64,000 bases of DNA from Cheilinus undulatus (taxonomy: Eukaryota; Chordata; Actinopteri; Labriformes; Labridae): the NCBI RefSeq assembly GCF_018320785.1, contig NC_054886.1:34842110-34906109 (forward strand), read 5' to 3'. Below are positions 26,001 through 37,757 of this stretch, piece after piece (within the stretch, counting starts at the first letter, position 1; each line of letters begins with the position of its first letter). The notes beneath the pieces were generated by a model. That model was not told where the DNA came from and did no database searches. It was given only the letters and a program-made list of their open reading frames with translations. The translations under genes and the position numbers were made by a program.

Positions 26001-29000
26001 CGTCGTCTTCAGGAGCTGCAGGACTTCAGCTGAAGGACTCATGTTCCCATCATCCTCTGCTGGAGGACTGCTGTCTGCTAACACACAAATATGAGTTACT
26101 GACCATCTAAAACTGGGTTTCTGTTTGCTGCAGGTGTTTCTGGGCGTTACCTGTGCTGCTGTGCTGCTGCAGTGTTTCTCTGACGAGTGTCACAAAGGTC
26201 ACAAAGGCCTCGTCGGCGCCGGACAGCCGCCGAGATGCCTGAAAATAAAGGAAGCAATGCACCTACATAACACTGGATGCACAAGTCTGACTTCTAATCT
26301 TTGACTTTAGCACCGAATCTCGAGTTTAAGGTAGGGCTGGGCAATTCATCGAAATGTAGATTAAATCACAATGTGACCTACTGCAATTTTCAAATCGCAG
26401 AGGGTGCAATATGTCTTTGACCTGACATGTGTTTTGAAATAACAGTTTAACACATTTTTAGAGGCAGAGGTGTTTTGCTCTACACATAATGGAAACATTT
26501 AAGTGCCAATATTTTCTAGAATTGACAAAAGTTCTTACTTTTCTTGTTTTTTGTATATTTTTGTCTCCTTCAAAATAAGAAATCCATAAAATCGTCACTT
26601 CTTCCATTACAATTCATATCAAATTTGCAATATAGGACAAAATAATTGCAATAAGACATTTTTGTTGGATTGATTTGAATTTTGGTGGATTTTTTGCTGT
26701 GAAATTTTTAGATATTTTTTGCAGAATTTGTTAAATGTATTTTGACATTTTTAGGAATTTGATTTGAATTTTGGGGGGAATTTACTTTGAAAATTTAAAA
26801 TATCTTCTTGAAAATTTGATAAATTTTTTGGTAAATTTTGGGGAATTTGATTTAAATTTCTTTGTAAATTTGTTTATAAATTGTAGGTATTCTTATGGAA
26901 ATTTTTAACATTTGTAAATTTTGGGGAATTTGATTCAAATTTCTGAGAGAACTAGCTTTGAAACTTGGAGGTAATTTCATGAAAATTTGAGAAATTTATG
27001 TGTAAATTTTTAAAGAAGTTGATTTGAATTTTTGGGGGAGGGGTAGCTTTGATTTTTTCAGTATTTTTATGAAAATTTTTAGGAATTTATTTCTAAATTT
27101 TGGGGAATTTGATTCAAATTTCCTGGGGAATAAGCTCTGAAACTTTTCAGTAATTTCATGAAAATTTAAGAAATTTATTTGTAAATTTTAAGAAGTTGAT
27201 GTAATTTTTTGGGGGGGTAGCTTTGATTTTTTTTGGAATTTCTATTAAAATTTGAGGAATTTATTTCTAAATTTTGGGGAATTGGATTCAAATATCTGGG
27301 GGAATTAGTTTGGAAACTTTTCAGGAATTTTATGAAAATTTCAGAAATGTATTTGTAAATTTTTCAAGAAGTTGATTTGATTTTTGAGGAGGGGTTGCTT
27401 TGATTTTTTTAGTATTTCTATGAAAATTTGAGGAATTTATTCATACATTTTGGGGAATTTGATTTAAATATCCGGGGGAATTAGCTTTGAAACTTTTCAG
27501 TAATTTCATGAAACTTTTAGAAATGTATTAGTACATTTTAAAAAAATGGTTTGATTTTTTTTTTGGGGGGGTGTGCTTTGATTTTTTTTAGTACTTTTAT
27601 GAAATTTTATGGAATTTATTTCTAAATTTTGGGGAATTTGATTTATGTTTTGGGGTGGGGGGCAGGTTTTTAATTTTTAGTTATTTTCTTGGAAATTTTG
27701 AACATTCATTTGTAGATTTTGGGAGATTTGATTTAAATTTCTGGGGGAATAGATTTGTGTTTTATAATATAAAATGGTTTGTAAGATGAGGAACTGGAAG
27801 AACAATCACATGTTAAATTGCAATCAAAATGTTAGATTAGATTATTTTCCCAAATCGCTCAGCCCTAGTTTAAGGTGAATATCCGACAGAGAAACTCAGA
27901 GGATACCTGCTCCAGTAGTGTTTGTGTTCCTGCGTGCCGTTTCATCTCCTCCTCCAGACTTTCTTTGAGCTCTGAGGTCAACTTCCTCTCCGTTTCCAAG
28001 GCAACGTTTAGGTCAGACTTACACTGCTCGTGCTCCTTCTGCAAACTGGTAAAACACACAAATCTGCATGAGTGATGGTCCAGCCAGCTTCAACGCTAGC
28101 ATCAAAATACACTAAATATGACACTAAACACTCTGATCATATGTGACACCAAAAAAACTAATGAAACGATCCAAACGTGAGCTGAAGGGCCTCACCGCTC
28201 CAGAGCATGCTCAGTGCTGCCGCTCCTCTCTCTCTCCATGTTGTAAGCCCTCTCCACCTCTCTGAACTGAGCCCTCAGCAGCTCCAGGCTCGACTGCGCC
28301 TCCTGGTGACCGGACCTCTCCACTGCCAGCGCCGCCTCCACGTCCCGCATCCTCAGCTGGCAGGTCACATGACCGATCACAGGTGAGGAAAAGGTTCAGA
28401 ATGCAGGTGTGTTTGTGTCGTTTGTTTGTTAGCTACCTGGACGACCTCAGAGTTGAACTTTGACTCCAGGTGAGAGGCTCGCTCCGCCTCGATGCTGGAC
28501 TCCAGACTCCTCGCCCTCTGATCGGACAGCTGCAGAGACACAGCACAGATCGTATTTCTCATCTACACTCCTTCAAAGCTTCTTCCTCTCCTTCCTCACC
28601 TCCTTCTCCCTCCTGCTCCTCTCCTCTCTCTCCGTCACGTATTTCAGCTCGTCGGCCTGTCGTCTGTTCACCTCGGCCTCCTTCTCTTTCTCCTTCAGTA
28701 TCTCCATCAGCCTCCTCTCTGACTCCTCCAGAGCCTCCTCCTGATCCTGGAGCAGAAACCAACACTAATGAGTGAACTGATTACCTAAACCGGATTAGTT
28801 AAACCTGATTAGTTAAACTGATCAACAGTTTTAACATCTCACTTTAGTGGATGGAGGATTAAAGGGTTAGAGCCAGTAAAAATACACCTCTGCTGCAGGA
28901 TAGGCAAAACTATTTAGGCCTGTTTCAGGAAGCAGGTTTACTAAAAACCCTGAATCTGTTAATCCTGAGTCTGTTAACCCTGTTTCTGCTAATCCTGAAT

Positions 29001-32000
29001 GTATTTAACCTGAGTGTGTTAATCCTGAATGTATTCTACCTGAGTCTGTTAATCCTGAATTTATTCTACCTGAGTTTGTTAATCCTGAATGTATTCTACC
29101 TGAGTCTGGTAATCCTGAATTTATTCTACCTGAGTCTGTTAATCCTGAAGGTATTCTACCTGAGTCTGTTAATCCTGAATGTATTAAACCTGAGTCTGTT
29201 AATCCTGAAGGTATTCTACCTGAGTCTGTTAATCCTGAATGTATTCTACCTGAGTCTGGTAATCCTGAATTTATTCTACCTGAGTCTGTTAATCCTGAAG
29301 GTATTCTACCTGAGTCTGTTAATCCTGAATGTATTAAACCTGAGTCTGTTAATCCTGAAGGTATTCTACCTGAGTCTGTTAATCCTGAAGGTATTCTACC
29401 TGAGTCTGTTAATCCTGAAGGTATTCTACCTGAGTCTGTTAATCCTGATGGTATTCTACCTGAGTCTGTTAATCCTGATGGTATTCTACCTGAGTCTGTT
29501 AATCCTGAATGTATTAAACCTGAGTCTGTTTATCCTGAATGTATTCTACCTGAGTCTGGTAATCCTGAGTGTATTAAACCCAAGTCTGGTAATCCTGAAT
29601 GTATTAAACCTGAGTCTGTCCTGAATTTGCAATCCTGGCGATATTAACATGAGTCTATCAACCCTAAATCTGTCAGCCCTGAGTCAGTTGATCCAGGTTC
29701 TGTTAATTCTGTGTCTGATAACCATGAGTCTGTTAATCCTGATTCTGTTAACCCTGAGTCTATCAACCCTATATCAGTCAGCCCTCAGTCTGTTTATTCA
29801 GAGTCTGTTAATCCTGATTCTGTTAACCCTGAGTCTATCAACCCTAAATCAATCAGCCCTCAGTCTGTTTATTCAGAGTCTGTTAATCCTGGGTTTCTTT
29901 ACCCTGAATCTATTAAACCTGAGTCTATCCCTGACTCTGTTAATCCTGACTATGTTGACCTAGGCTCTTTTAATCCTGAATTTGTTATCTTGGGGGTGTT
30001 AGCATGGGTCTATCAACCCAAAATCTGTCAGCCCTGAATCTGTTTATCCAGAGTCTGTTAATCCTCAATCTATTTCTGAGTTTGTTAATCCTGAGTCTGT
30101 TAATCCTGACTATGTTGATCTAGACTCTTTTAATTCTGAATTTGCAATCCTGGGGATGTTAACATGGGTCTATCAACCCTAAATCTGTCAGCCCTGAATC
30201 TGTTTATCCAGAGTCTGTTAACCCTGAGTTTCTTTACCCCGAGTCTATTAATCCTGAGTCTTTCAATCCTTAACTCTTTTTTCAGAGTATGTTAACCCTG
30301 AGTCTGTTGAGCTGAGTCTGTTGATCCGGACTATGTTGACCAAGACTCTTTAATCCAGATTCTGTTAACCCTGACTCTGTTGTCGCTGTGTCTGCTAACC
30401 CTGAGTATGTTAATCCTGAGTCAATTAACGCTGTGTCTGTTAATCCTGAATCTGTTAAACCTGCATCTGCTAACCCTCAGTGTGTTAATCCTGAGTCTGT
30501 TTTCCTAAATCAGTTAACCCTGAGTCAGTTAATCCAGAATCTGATAATCTTGGTACTGTTAATCCTTAGTCCTTCAATGTTTAACATGTTTTTACAGAGT
30601 ATGTTGACCCAGAGTCTGCTGACACTAAATCTGTTGATCCAGATTCTGTTAATCCCAAGTCTATCCTTGAGTCTGATAATCCTGAGTCTGTTAACTCTAA
30701 ATCCATAAACCCTTAGTTAACCCTGAGTATGCCAGTCCTGAACCCGTTAACCCCAAGTCTGCCTGTGCTGCCCCTGCTCGCCAACGCTGAACTCCAAGTG
30801 AACCTACTTAGAGTTTAACTAGCTCAAATCTGCCGTTCTGTTACTGAAAGGTCAGACGGGGTTAGACTGGAGTTTGTTGAACCTCCTTCTTGAACCAGGC
30901 CCCTGAAAACAGTCAGCAGGTTTTTGTCGCTTTAACACGTTTAGACATATAAAAAGAGCTCTTCAGCTATTTCACTCAAACATGTTTGGTATAATTAAAC
31001 ACAACAAAGAGACTTTAACCCTGATCTATGCCTGGGTGTGTTTAATCCATGTGTGACCTGCAGCAGTCGGTGCAGACGCTGATTTTCTGAGCTGAAGCTC
31101 TGAATCAGTCTGTCCCGCTCCTCCACCTCCTGTTGCAAAGCATGCTGGTCCTCCGCCCTGGCCTGCCGGGTGATCTCCAGAGCTCTCTGCAGCTCCTGAA
31201 CCTTCATGCAGAGTTCCGCTGCTTTCTCTGAAACAACGAAAAAACACGACCTTTAACTTCCCGTCCCACTGTGAAAACCGGCACAGCTCTCAGAGGGTAT
31301 GTTTGATTCATTCACCTGTGAGTGTTTCTTTGTCCCGGCTGAGCTCCACGGCTCTGTCGGTGTCTCTTTGGCTCACAGTCAGCTGGTACTGAAGCTCCAC
31401 CCGCTGAGCTTCTCCTCGCTCCACAGATGACCTGAGACGGGTCAGCTCCGCCTGCAGACGGCAAAGCTAAAGACGGGAAGAGGCCAGATTTGAAATATCT
31501 GACACGTCTGTTCAAACCACAGCAAAGCCACCAATAACAAAAGGATTAGAGGTTATTTTTTATCTTGTAAGCTGATTTTTATCCATCAGAGCTGTTATAA
31601 ACCTGGGAAATGTCTGTTTAAAGCTCGGTTTAATAAGAAAATCTAACTAAAATATTCTAGTAAAGTGCTTTGAAAGTTGTTTCTTTCTCACCTCCTGGTT
31701 GTGGCTCGACGTCAGCTCCAGTTTTTCTTTCTCCAGTTGATTCGCTCTCCTCCTCAGACTCTCAGATCGCTCGTCCTTGTCACTTCCTCCCGATGCCGCC
31801 TCCCCCTCCCTTTCTCTCCCCCTCCCTCCACCCCCTCGGCTCCTGTCCCTCCCTCCTGGCTCTCCTGCTACCTCTTCATCTTCCCTTTCAGCTCTTCTTC
31901 TTCTCCCTCCTGCTGGATTCTCTCTCTGCCTCTGCAGGACGGCAAAGGTCTCTATGAACCTGCGGAGGAAAAATTGCACCTTGTTTGAACAGCCAAGTTT

Positions 32001-35000
32001 TCCAGAATATAACCAGTGAGCTGTTTGGGCAAGTCACAACTTTATCCAGATAAACATACAGACTAAAAATGCACTGTGTTTGTGCCCAAGGCTAAATGGT
32101 TAGGGTTAGAGCCAGACTGCTATCGTTTCATGCTGGAGTAGCATTTTTTGAAAGTAAAAATCACCAGAACCCTTGCAATGGAAAAATATTGAACATGTAG
32201 AGTTAGTGCTGCCATTTATCCCTTTAGATTACATGCTGTAAGCAGTGATTACCTGAAAATATGATGTGAAAAACAGTTTTTAACCCTTGTGCCCTCCTCT
32301 AATTTACTACCCTCTCGACACCTTTGAGGCAAAAATGTACATGTACAGAAAAATTACCATTAAATCAGCATACATCGATATTTTTCCACTTCTTTTTCAT
32401 AAATCTCTTTAACAACTTTAGACTTGCTCAAAACTACAAAAAAATTCAATAATTCTCAGAATTTTAACCCTTTTAATGCCAGTTTGATTATTTGAAATAT
32501 TTCATTTTTACTTCAAAAAACACAAAAAGTGGATTATTTTCCATAAAATTAATAGTAGAAAGATGGGGCTTGGTGCTAATGAGAGTCTTGGATGAGTCAA
32601 AGATTAGCAACAAAATTGATTTGATTGCATTTATATTTTTTACGTAATGTCAGAAATACTCTCTGGGCACCTTCGAGGCAAAAATGCCCCCATTGACTTC
32701 CATTAAAACCAGGTTTTTTAATCTCACTGTCCTTTCAGTATAAAATCATGCATTCTTTAATGTCAGCATTTCAGTGTGAAGAAGTCTAATGAAATTTGAC
32801 ATTTTTACCGTATTCCACCAGATTCAACCATTTACTCATTGTAGGACCATGCACCAGATTCTTGTGTTTTTGCCCATTATTTTATGGAGAGTTTTGTGTG
32901 AGTTTAAAAGGGTTAAAATTCTGAGAATTATTGAATGTTTGGTAGTTTTGAGCAAGTCTGTAGTTGTTGAAGATAATTATGAATAAAAGTAGAAAAAATA
33001 TTGATGTATGCTGATTTAATGGCAGTTTTTTTTTGTACGTGTACATTTTGCCTCAAAGGTGTCCAGAGGGTGCCCTAATGTTAAAGCTGGCATTACATGA
33101 AAAATACAAGCACAATGAAATCAATTTTGTTGCTAATCTTTGACCCATCCAAGACTCTCATCAGCACCAAAGCCCCTATTTTCTACTATTAATTTTATGG
33201 AAAATAATTCATTTTTCTGTTTTCGGTAGTAAAAAAATATTTCAAATAATCGAACTGGCATTTAAAGGGTTAAAATCTTGAAAATTATTGAATGTTTGGT
33301 AGATTTGAGCAGGTCTGAAGTTGTTTAAGAGATTTATGGGAAAAAAAGTAGAAAAAAATATTGATGTATGCTGATTTAATAGCAGTTTTTATGTACGTGT
33401 ACATTTTTGCCTCGAAGGTGTCCAGAGGGTACAAAATTCATTGAGAGAGTATGAATGACATTTAAATTTTTTGGATTTAAAAAATTAAACTATAAAGAAA
33501 AGTTCCTGTAAAAATTCATGCCACAAGCTGTAAAACTGACAATATCATCACAAATTAAAAAAAAAAAAAAAGTTGAGAAAAATGGCCAAAAATGCCCGAG
33601 GAGGGCACAAGGGTTAAGTATTAGTCATAGTAGAGTATTAACTGAACTGATATCACTGAAAAGAAAGAACATATGCATTAATAACTGCAAAAACTCAAAT
33701 CCTATCAAGTCTAACTTTCATTAGAAACTCTGATAGCACTTCTTTAATGCCACATTACAATGAAAAGTCCAAGAAAAATCAAGTTTCAAGACATAAAAAG
33801 TAAAAATAAGGCCTGAATATGTTTTTGTTGTTGCACTGGCAGATATTATTTGCTTATTACAAACAACTAAGTCCTTCTAATTTGCTTGTTGTGTCGTCAA
33901 TAATTTGACTTGGCTTGTATTTAGTGTAGAAAACTATTTTGATTGAATACAGTGGGTGCATATTGAGATTTCCCGTGTAAAGTTGAGGTGTACCTTGCTA
34001 GCTGCTCCTCAGAGTTCCTCCCGGCGCTCTGCTGGGTCTCCCGGGGTTCAGCTCTGCTCTGCCCGCTCTCCCCCCGCCTGCCTCGGTCACGCAGCCTCCT
34101 CCGCTCCGCTGGTTCCACCTGCATAGCTCCGTTTATTGTAGTTCATTTATCAATCCTGAAAATTCAAATAATAATTACACCGCTATCGTCACACAAAGCA
34201 AATGAGCAACATAGCATTTGACTAAAATGGACATTTCAGAATTTCAAAAAAGGTTTTATTGTTGCACATTTACCTCATCTTTACACTTGAACCACCATGG
34301 ATCTCTATATACCTAAAACAGCCCACGGGTCAAATTCACCCGTCATTAAAGTGCCTTGATTTTCATAAATAGCACTGATCAAGGACTGTTAATTAACCAC
34401 TGACACTGAACAGCTTATTAACCACAGATGGAGAACTAGATCACTGTTGGAAGATGATCCGTCACCTAGAAAATCGTCTTTTTACTGACTGACATTTAAC
34501 AATGGTAAATGTCTCTTTTTCCCTGTAATATCCATGTTGAAGGCTGATCTATCGACTTAGGCTTTGCTGCAGTAGAGAGAAGGTATTTCCATTGCACCAT
34601 CTATTTATTGCTGGTGTGAAATGATACAGTGGCAAAATCAAGGCTTTTTATGGGGTAAATCTGACCTGCATGGTGGTTCTAGATATAAATGTACATTAAC
34701 AAAATTTGAGATTAGGCTAAGATTTATTTTTATGACATCAGGTGCGATAAAACAAGCTTTTAGGAAAAGGCAATGACTGACTATAGTCTATCAAACTGTA
34801 AACACATCAAATAAGATACAATTAAAAAACAACCCTGGGTAAATTTGACCCATTGGCAGTTCTAGAGTTAAAGCGGTTCATTTCACATATATCTCAGCTG
34901 TCTCCCTTTAGTAAATATCAGAGTCTCTGGAGGCTGGTTCAGGACCAGGGCAGGCTGGTTCAGGACCAGGGCAGGCTGGTTCAGGACCAGGGGAGGCTGG

Positions 35001-37633
35001 TTCAGGACCAGGGCAGGCTGGTTCAGGACCAGGGCAGGCTGGTTCAGGACCAGGGGAGGCTGGTTCAGGACCAGGGAGGCTGGTTCAGGACCAGGGGAGG
35101 CTGGTTCAGGACCAGGGGAGGCTGCTTTAGGACCAGGGGAGGCTTGTTCAGGACCAGGAAGGCTGGTTCAGGACCAGGAAGGCTGGTTCAGGACCAGGAA
35201 GGCTGGTTCAGGACCAGGGGAGGCTGGTTCAGGACCAGGGGAGGCTGGTTCAGGAGCAGGGGAGGCTGGTTCAGGACCAGGGAGGCTGGTTCAGGACCAG
35301 GGGAGGCTGGTTCAGGACCAGGGGAGGCTGGTTCAGGACCAGGGGAGGCTGGTTCAGGACCAGGGGAGGCTGGTTCAGGACCAGGGGAGGCTGGTTCAGG
35401 ACCAGGGGAGGCTGGTTCAGGACCAGGGGAGGCTGGTTCAGGACCAGGGGAGGCTGGTTCAGGACCAGGGGAGGCTGCTTGAGGACCAGGGGAGGCTGGT
35501 TCAGGACCAGGGCAGGCTGGTTCAGGACCAGGCAGGCTGGTTCAGGACCAGGAGGCTGGTCTAGGACCAGGAGGCTGGTTCAGGACCAGGGAGGCTGCTT
35601 TAGGACCAGGGGAGGCTGGGTCAGGCCCAGGGGAGGCTGGTTCAGGACCAGGGAGGCTGGTTCAGGACCAGGGAGGCTGGTTCAGGACCAGGGGAGGCTG
35701 GTTCAGGACCAGGGCAGGCTGGTTCAGGACCAGGGGAGGCTGGTTCAGGACCAGGGGAGGCTGGTTCAGGACCAGGGGAGGCTGGTTCAGGACCAGGGCA
35801 GGCTGGTCTAGGACCAGGGAGGCTGGTTCAGGAGCAGGAGGCTGGTTCAGGACCAGGAGGCTGGTTCAGGACCAGGAGGCTGGTTCAGGACCAGGGAGGC
35901 TGGTTCAGGAGCAGGAGGCTGGTTCAGGACCAGGAGGCTGGTTCAGGACCAGGGAGGCTGGTTCAGGACCAGGGGAGGCTGGTTCAGGAGCAGGGGAGGC
36001 TGGTTCAGGACCAGGGAGGCTGGTTCAGGACCAGGGGAGGCTGGTTCAGGACCAGGGCAGGCTGGTTCAGGACCAGGGGAGGCTGGTTCAGGACCAGGGG
36101 AGGCTGGTCTAGGACCAGGGGAGGCTGGTTCAGGACCAGGGGAGGCTGCTTTAGGACCAGGGGAGGCTGGTTCAGGACCAGGGGAGGCTGGTTCAGGACC
36201 AGGGGAGGCTGGTTCAGGACCAGGGCAGGCTGGTTCAGGACCAGGGGAGGCTGGTTCAGGACCAGGGGAGGCTGGTTCAGGACCAGGGGAGGCTGGTTCA
36301 GGACCAGGGAGGCTGGTTCAGGACCAGGGGAGGCTGGTTCAGGACCAGGGGAGGCTGGTTCAGGACCAGGGGAGGCTGGTTCAGGACCAGGGGAGGCTGG
36401 TTCAGGACCAGGGAGGCTGGTTCAGGACCAGGGGAGGCTGGTTCAGGACCAGGGGAGGCTGGTCTAGGACCAGGGGAGGCTGGTTCAGGACCAGGGGAGG
36501 CTGCTTTAGGACCAGGGGAGGCTGGTTCAGGACCAGGGGAGGCTGGTTCAGGACCAGGGGAGGCTGGTTCAGGACCAGGGCAGGCTGGTTCAGGACCAGG
36601 GCAGGCTGGTTCAGGACCAGGGGAGGCTGGTTCAGGACCAGGGGAGGCTGGTTCAGGACCAGGGCAGGCTGGTTCAGGACCAGGGGAGGCTTGTTCAGGA
36701 CCAGGAAGGCTGGTTCAGGACCAGTTAGGCTGGTTCAGGACCAGGGCAGGCTGGTTCAGGACCAGGGCAGGCTGGTTCAGGACCAGGGGAGGCTGGTTCA
36801 GGACCAGGGGAGGCTGGTTCAGGACCAGGGGAGGCTGGTTCAGGACCAGGGCAGGCTGGTTCAGGACCAGGGAGGCTGGTTCAGGACCAGGGGAGGCTGG
36901 TTCAGGACCAGGGCAGGCTGGTTCAGGACCAGGGCAGGCTGGTTCAGGACCAGGGGAGGCTGGTTCAGGACCAGGGGAGGCTGGTTCAGGACCAGGGCAG
37001 GCTGGTTCAGGACCAGGGCAGGCTGGTTCAGGACCAGGGGAGGCTGGTTCAGGACCAGGGAGGCTGGTTGCTTGGCTGCTGGTGTTGCCTTGCCATCAGA
37101 CGCTCACATGAAGCCAAAACAATCTCCGTTTACTCATTAACCGAATATAAACCGATTATACCTTTCTAATAACATCAGCAGGAGCAGAACAACCTAACAC
37201 ATTAACACAGAGACCCGGAACGACTAATTCAACATAAATCAATTTTAACACATATTACCGGTATTTTATGACTACAGAACAGCCTTCATGTTTTATAAGT
37301 GTGCTACAATAACGGAATTTACCAGTAGATAACAGAAAGGTCTTGTTTCGGATATATATTAACATACAACATGAACATCTTTAATATTCGGCAGTAAAAA
37401 CGTCTCTCCACTTTGTAAACGTAAATCTGTTCACAACACCAAAGACCAAAACAAAGCGCCGTTTAACGGTAAATGTCTTCAAAGGCCTCCAAACAAACTT
37501 ACATCGGTAGAAACGCTTCAAACAACTAACTGCTATCTGGTACATTTAATAGAAAGTGGAAATGTAATGTAATAAAGTTTTTATACACACTTACAGCAAC
37601 ACTACTACCGCAGCCGTTTGAATCTGACGCCAT
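17064..37633 (-). CDS. ccdc171: Coiled-coil domain-containing protein 171, complete
   Basis: There are twenty-one exons: 37633-37595, 34118-33994, 31959-31692, 31466-31316, 31227-31058, 28746-28600, 28529-28437, 28356-28196, 28045-27907, 26238-26151, 26077-25959, 25887-25798, 25694-25437, 24201-24034, 23946-23148, 23072-22906, 22838-22695, 20283-20107, 19982-19843, 17576-17522, 17294-17064. They sum to 3,729 bases in one frame (1,242 residues; human is about 1,326). The start is MASDSNGCG, with donor GTAAGT after residue 13. Family marks include LEKEKLELTSSHNQE, ESSIEAERASHLESKFNSE, YRLYQRLLAGCVLLDQP, WEELCDVISEQVD, SACALLVGAL and RLHSAEVERRSLRLEV. Almost all of it is heptad coiled coil, with an Arg/Glu-rich stretch near residues 560-610. 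The last 95 residues are unlike human and end in a basic tail (KRKEKKAVKKTRAGRK). The protein's function is poorly known. The weakest splice sites are the acceptors of exons 2 and 3; an alternative start at 34124 in exon 2 is possible. Confidence 0.92.
17336..17513. repeat. 28-bp tandem repeat
   Basis: About six copies of a 28-bp unit containing AATAGAAGTATGAATGAATA lie in the last intron of ccdc171, next to the penultimate exon. Confidence 0.9.
17820..19412. repeat. 20-bp minisatellite, about 80 copies
   Basis: The unit is AAAGTCTGAATCCTGAGATT, with variants ending CTCAGATC, CTAAAATT or CTTAAATT. It runs in near-perfect 20-bp phase for about 1.6 kb in the intron between the last two long ccdc171 exons. 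At about 18486-18562 a few units are inverted. No unique spacers are present. Confidence 0.95.
20750..22545. repeat. Family A hAT minisatellite, ends lost
   Basis: Long irregular arrays of AAAAGTGGCAAAAATGGG-type units, like the cores at 11.3, 53.4 and 60.6 kb, fill a ccdc171 intron. Two segments (about 21230-21420 and 22050-22260) are near copies of each other. I could not find clean terminal repeats. Confidence 0.7.
21633..21788. mobile_element. Small MITE nested in the minisatellite
   Basis: A 156-bp insert with inverted ends: the left end starts GTAGCACTATATTATGTAGT and the right end finishes CATAATGTGGCGCTAC. The inner text repeats the theme (TAATGCCGCAT against ATGTGGCATTA). It interrupts the purine-rich repeat around it. 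Confidence 0.7.
24310..25235. repeat. Second polypurine tract
   Basis: Over 900 bp of GAAGG/GGAGGAAGA repeats fill the ccdc171 intron between the exons at 24034-24201 and 25437-25694. The open frames within are compositional artefacts. It is similar in type to the tract at 14.4-16.2 kb. Confidence 0.9.
26332..27867. mobile_element. hAT element with expanded core (family B)
   Basis: The ends are TAGGGCTGGGCAATTC and CGCTCAGCCCTA, with a perfect 8-bp target duplication, GTTTAAGG (26324-26331 and 27868-27875). The 1.5-kb interior consists mainly of degenerate tandem units around AAATTTTGGGGAATTTGATT and GTAGCTTTGATTTTTT, with a longer period of very roughly 180 bp. There is no transposase frame. 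The right end stops only 39 bp from a ccdc171 exon. Confidence 0.85.
28925..30760. repeat. 30-bp minisatellite grading into 15-bp repeats
   Basis: From about 28985 to 29640 there are about twenty copies of a 30-bp unit starting TGAGTCTGTTAATCCTGAAT. The unit itself contains two related 15-bp halves. Up to 30760 it degrades to irregular CCTGAGTCTGTTAA motifs. It fills a 2.3-kb ccdc171 intron. Confidence 0.9.
32284..33613. mobile_element. piggyBac-like MITE, complete
   Basis: Both ends carry the TTAA target (32280-32283 and 33614-33617). The terminal repeat reads CCCTTGTGCCCTCCTC on the left and its inverse on the right. Inside, a segment around GCCTCAAAGGTGTCC and GAAATATTTCAAATAATC occurs three times, once inverted near the left end and twice direct on the right, so the element has grown by internal duplication. 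It lies in a ccdc171 intron. There is no transposase. Confidence 0.85.
34284..34867. mobile_element. piggyBac-like MITE, second family
   Basis: The left end is CACTTGAACCACCATGG. The right end read inversely is CTCTAGAACTGCCAATGG. Sub-terminal GGGTCAAATTCACCC and GGGTAAATTTGACCC are also inverted. TTAA is intact at the right (34868-34871) and altered to TTTA at the left. It lies in ccdc171 intron 1. Confidence 0.7.
34925..37072. repeat. G-rich 17-21-bp minisatellite, about 100 copies
   Basis: The unit is GGCTGGTTCAGGACCAGGGG plus A or C, with shorter forms ending in GGGA, GGA or GA. The array is about 2.15 kb within ccdc171 intron 1. Each unit contains a small inverted pair, CTGGT and ACCAG, around TCAGG, so single strands could form serial hairpins. 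Larger blocks are themselves repeated (36040-36180 resembles 36400-36540). The long open frames here are not genes. Confidence 0.95.
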
Positions 37634-37735
37634 CTTTGGCGTCGGTGTGTCATTTCCGCATTCGCTTCCAATTGGCTGAATAAGGAACCAATGGCGACAG
37701 CGCATTTCTCTACGTCACGAAAAGTCTGAAACGGC
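37634..37735 (-). promoter_or_regulatory. ccdc171: ccdc171 core promoter
   Basis: Immediately 5' of the proposed start codon are two CCAAT-type boxes in opposite orientations (around 37667-37675 and 37687-37692) and a CRE-like TACGTCA at 37711-37717. No TATA box is present. The start itself lies in a CCAAAGATGGCG context. The assignment is inferred from position and motifs. Confidence 0.55.
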
Positions 37736-37757
37736 CGTCAGTGGGTCTTCACTGTAG

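Noticed and set aside
29016-30708. Leu/Tyr-rich repeat proteins
   Set aside because: These are translations of a 30-bp minisatellite inside a ccdc171 intron, with no splice or start context.
22695-31227. Coiled-coil exons as pericentrin, AKAP9 or rootletin
   Set aside because: Several stretches, such as YQRLLAGCVLLDQP and RLHSAEVERRSLRLEV, fit CCDC171 specifically, and the neighbours PSIP1 and basonuclin agree.
34853-37140. Repetitive open frames in the 21-bp array as a structural repeat protein
   Set aside because: Variable unit lengths shift the frame along the array, and the stretch is a ccdc171 intron on the opposite strand.
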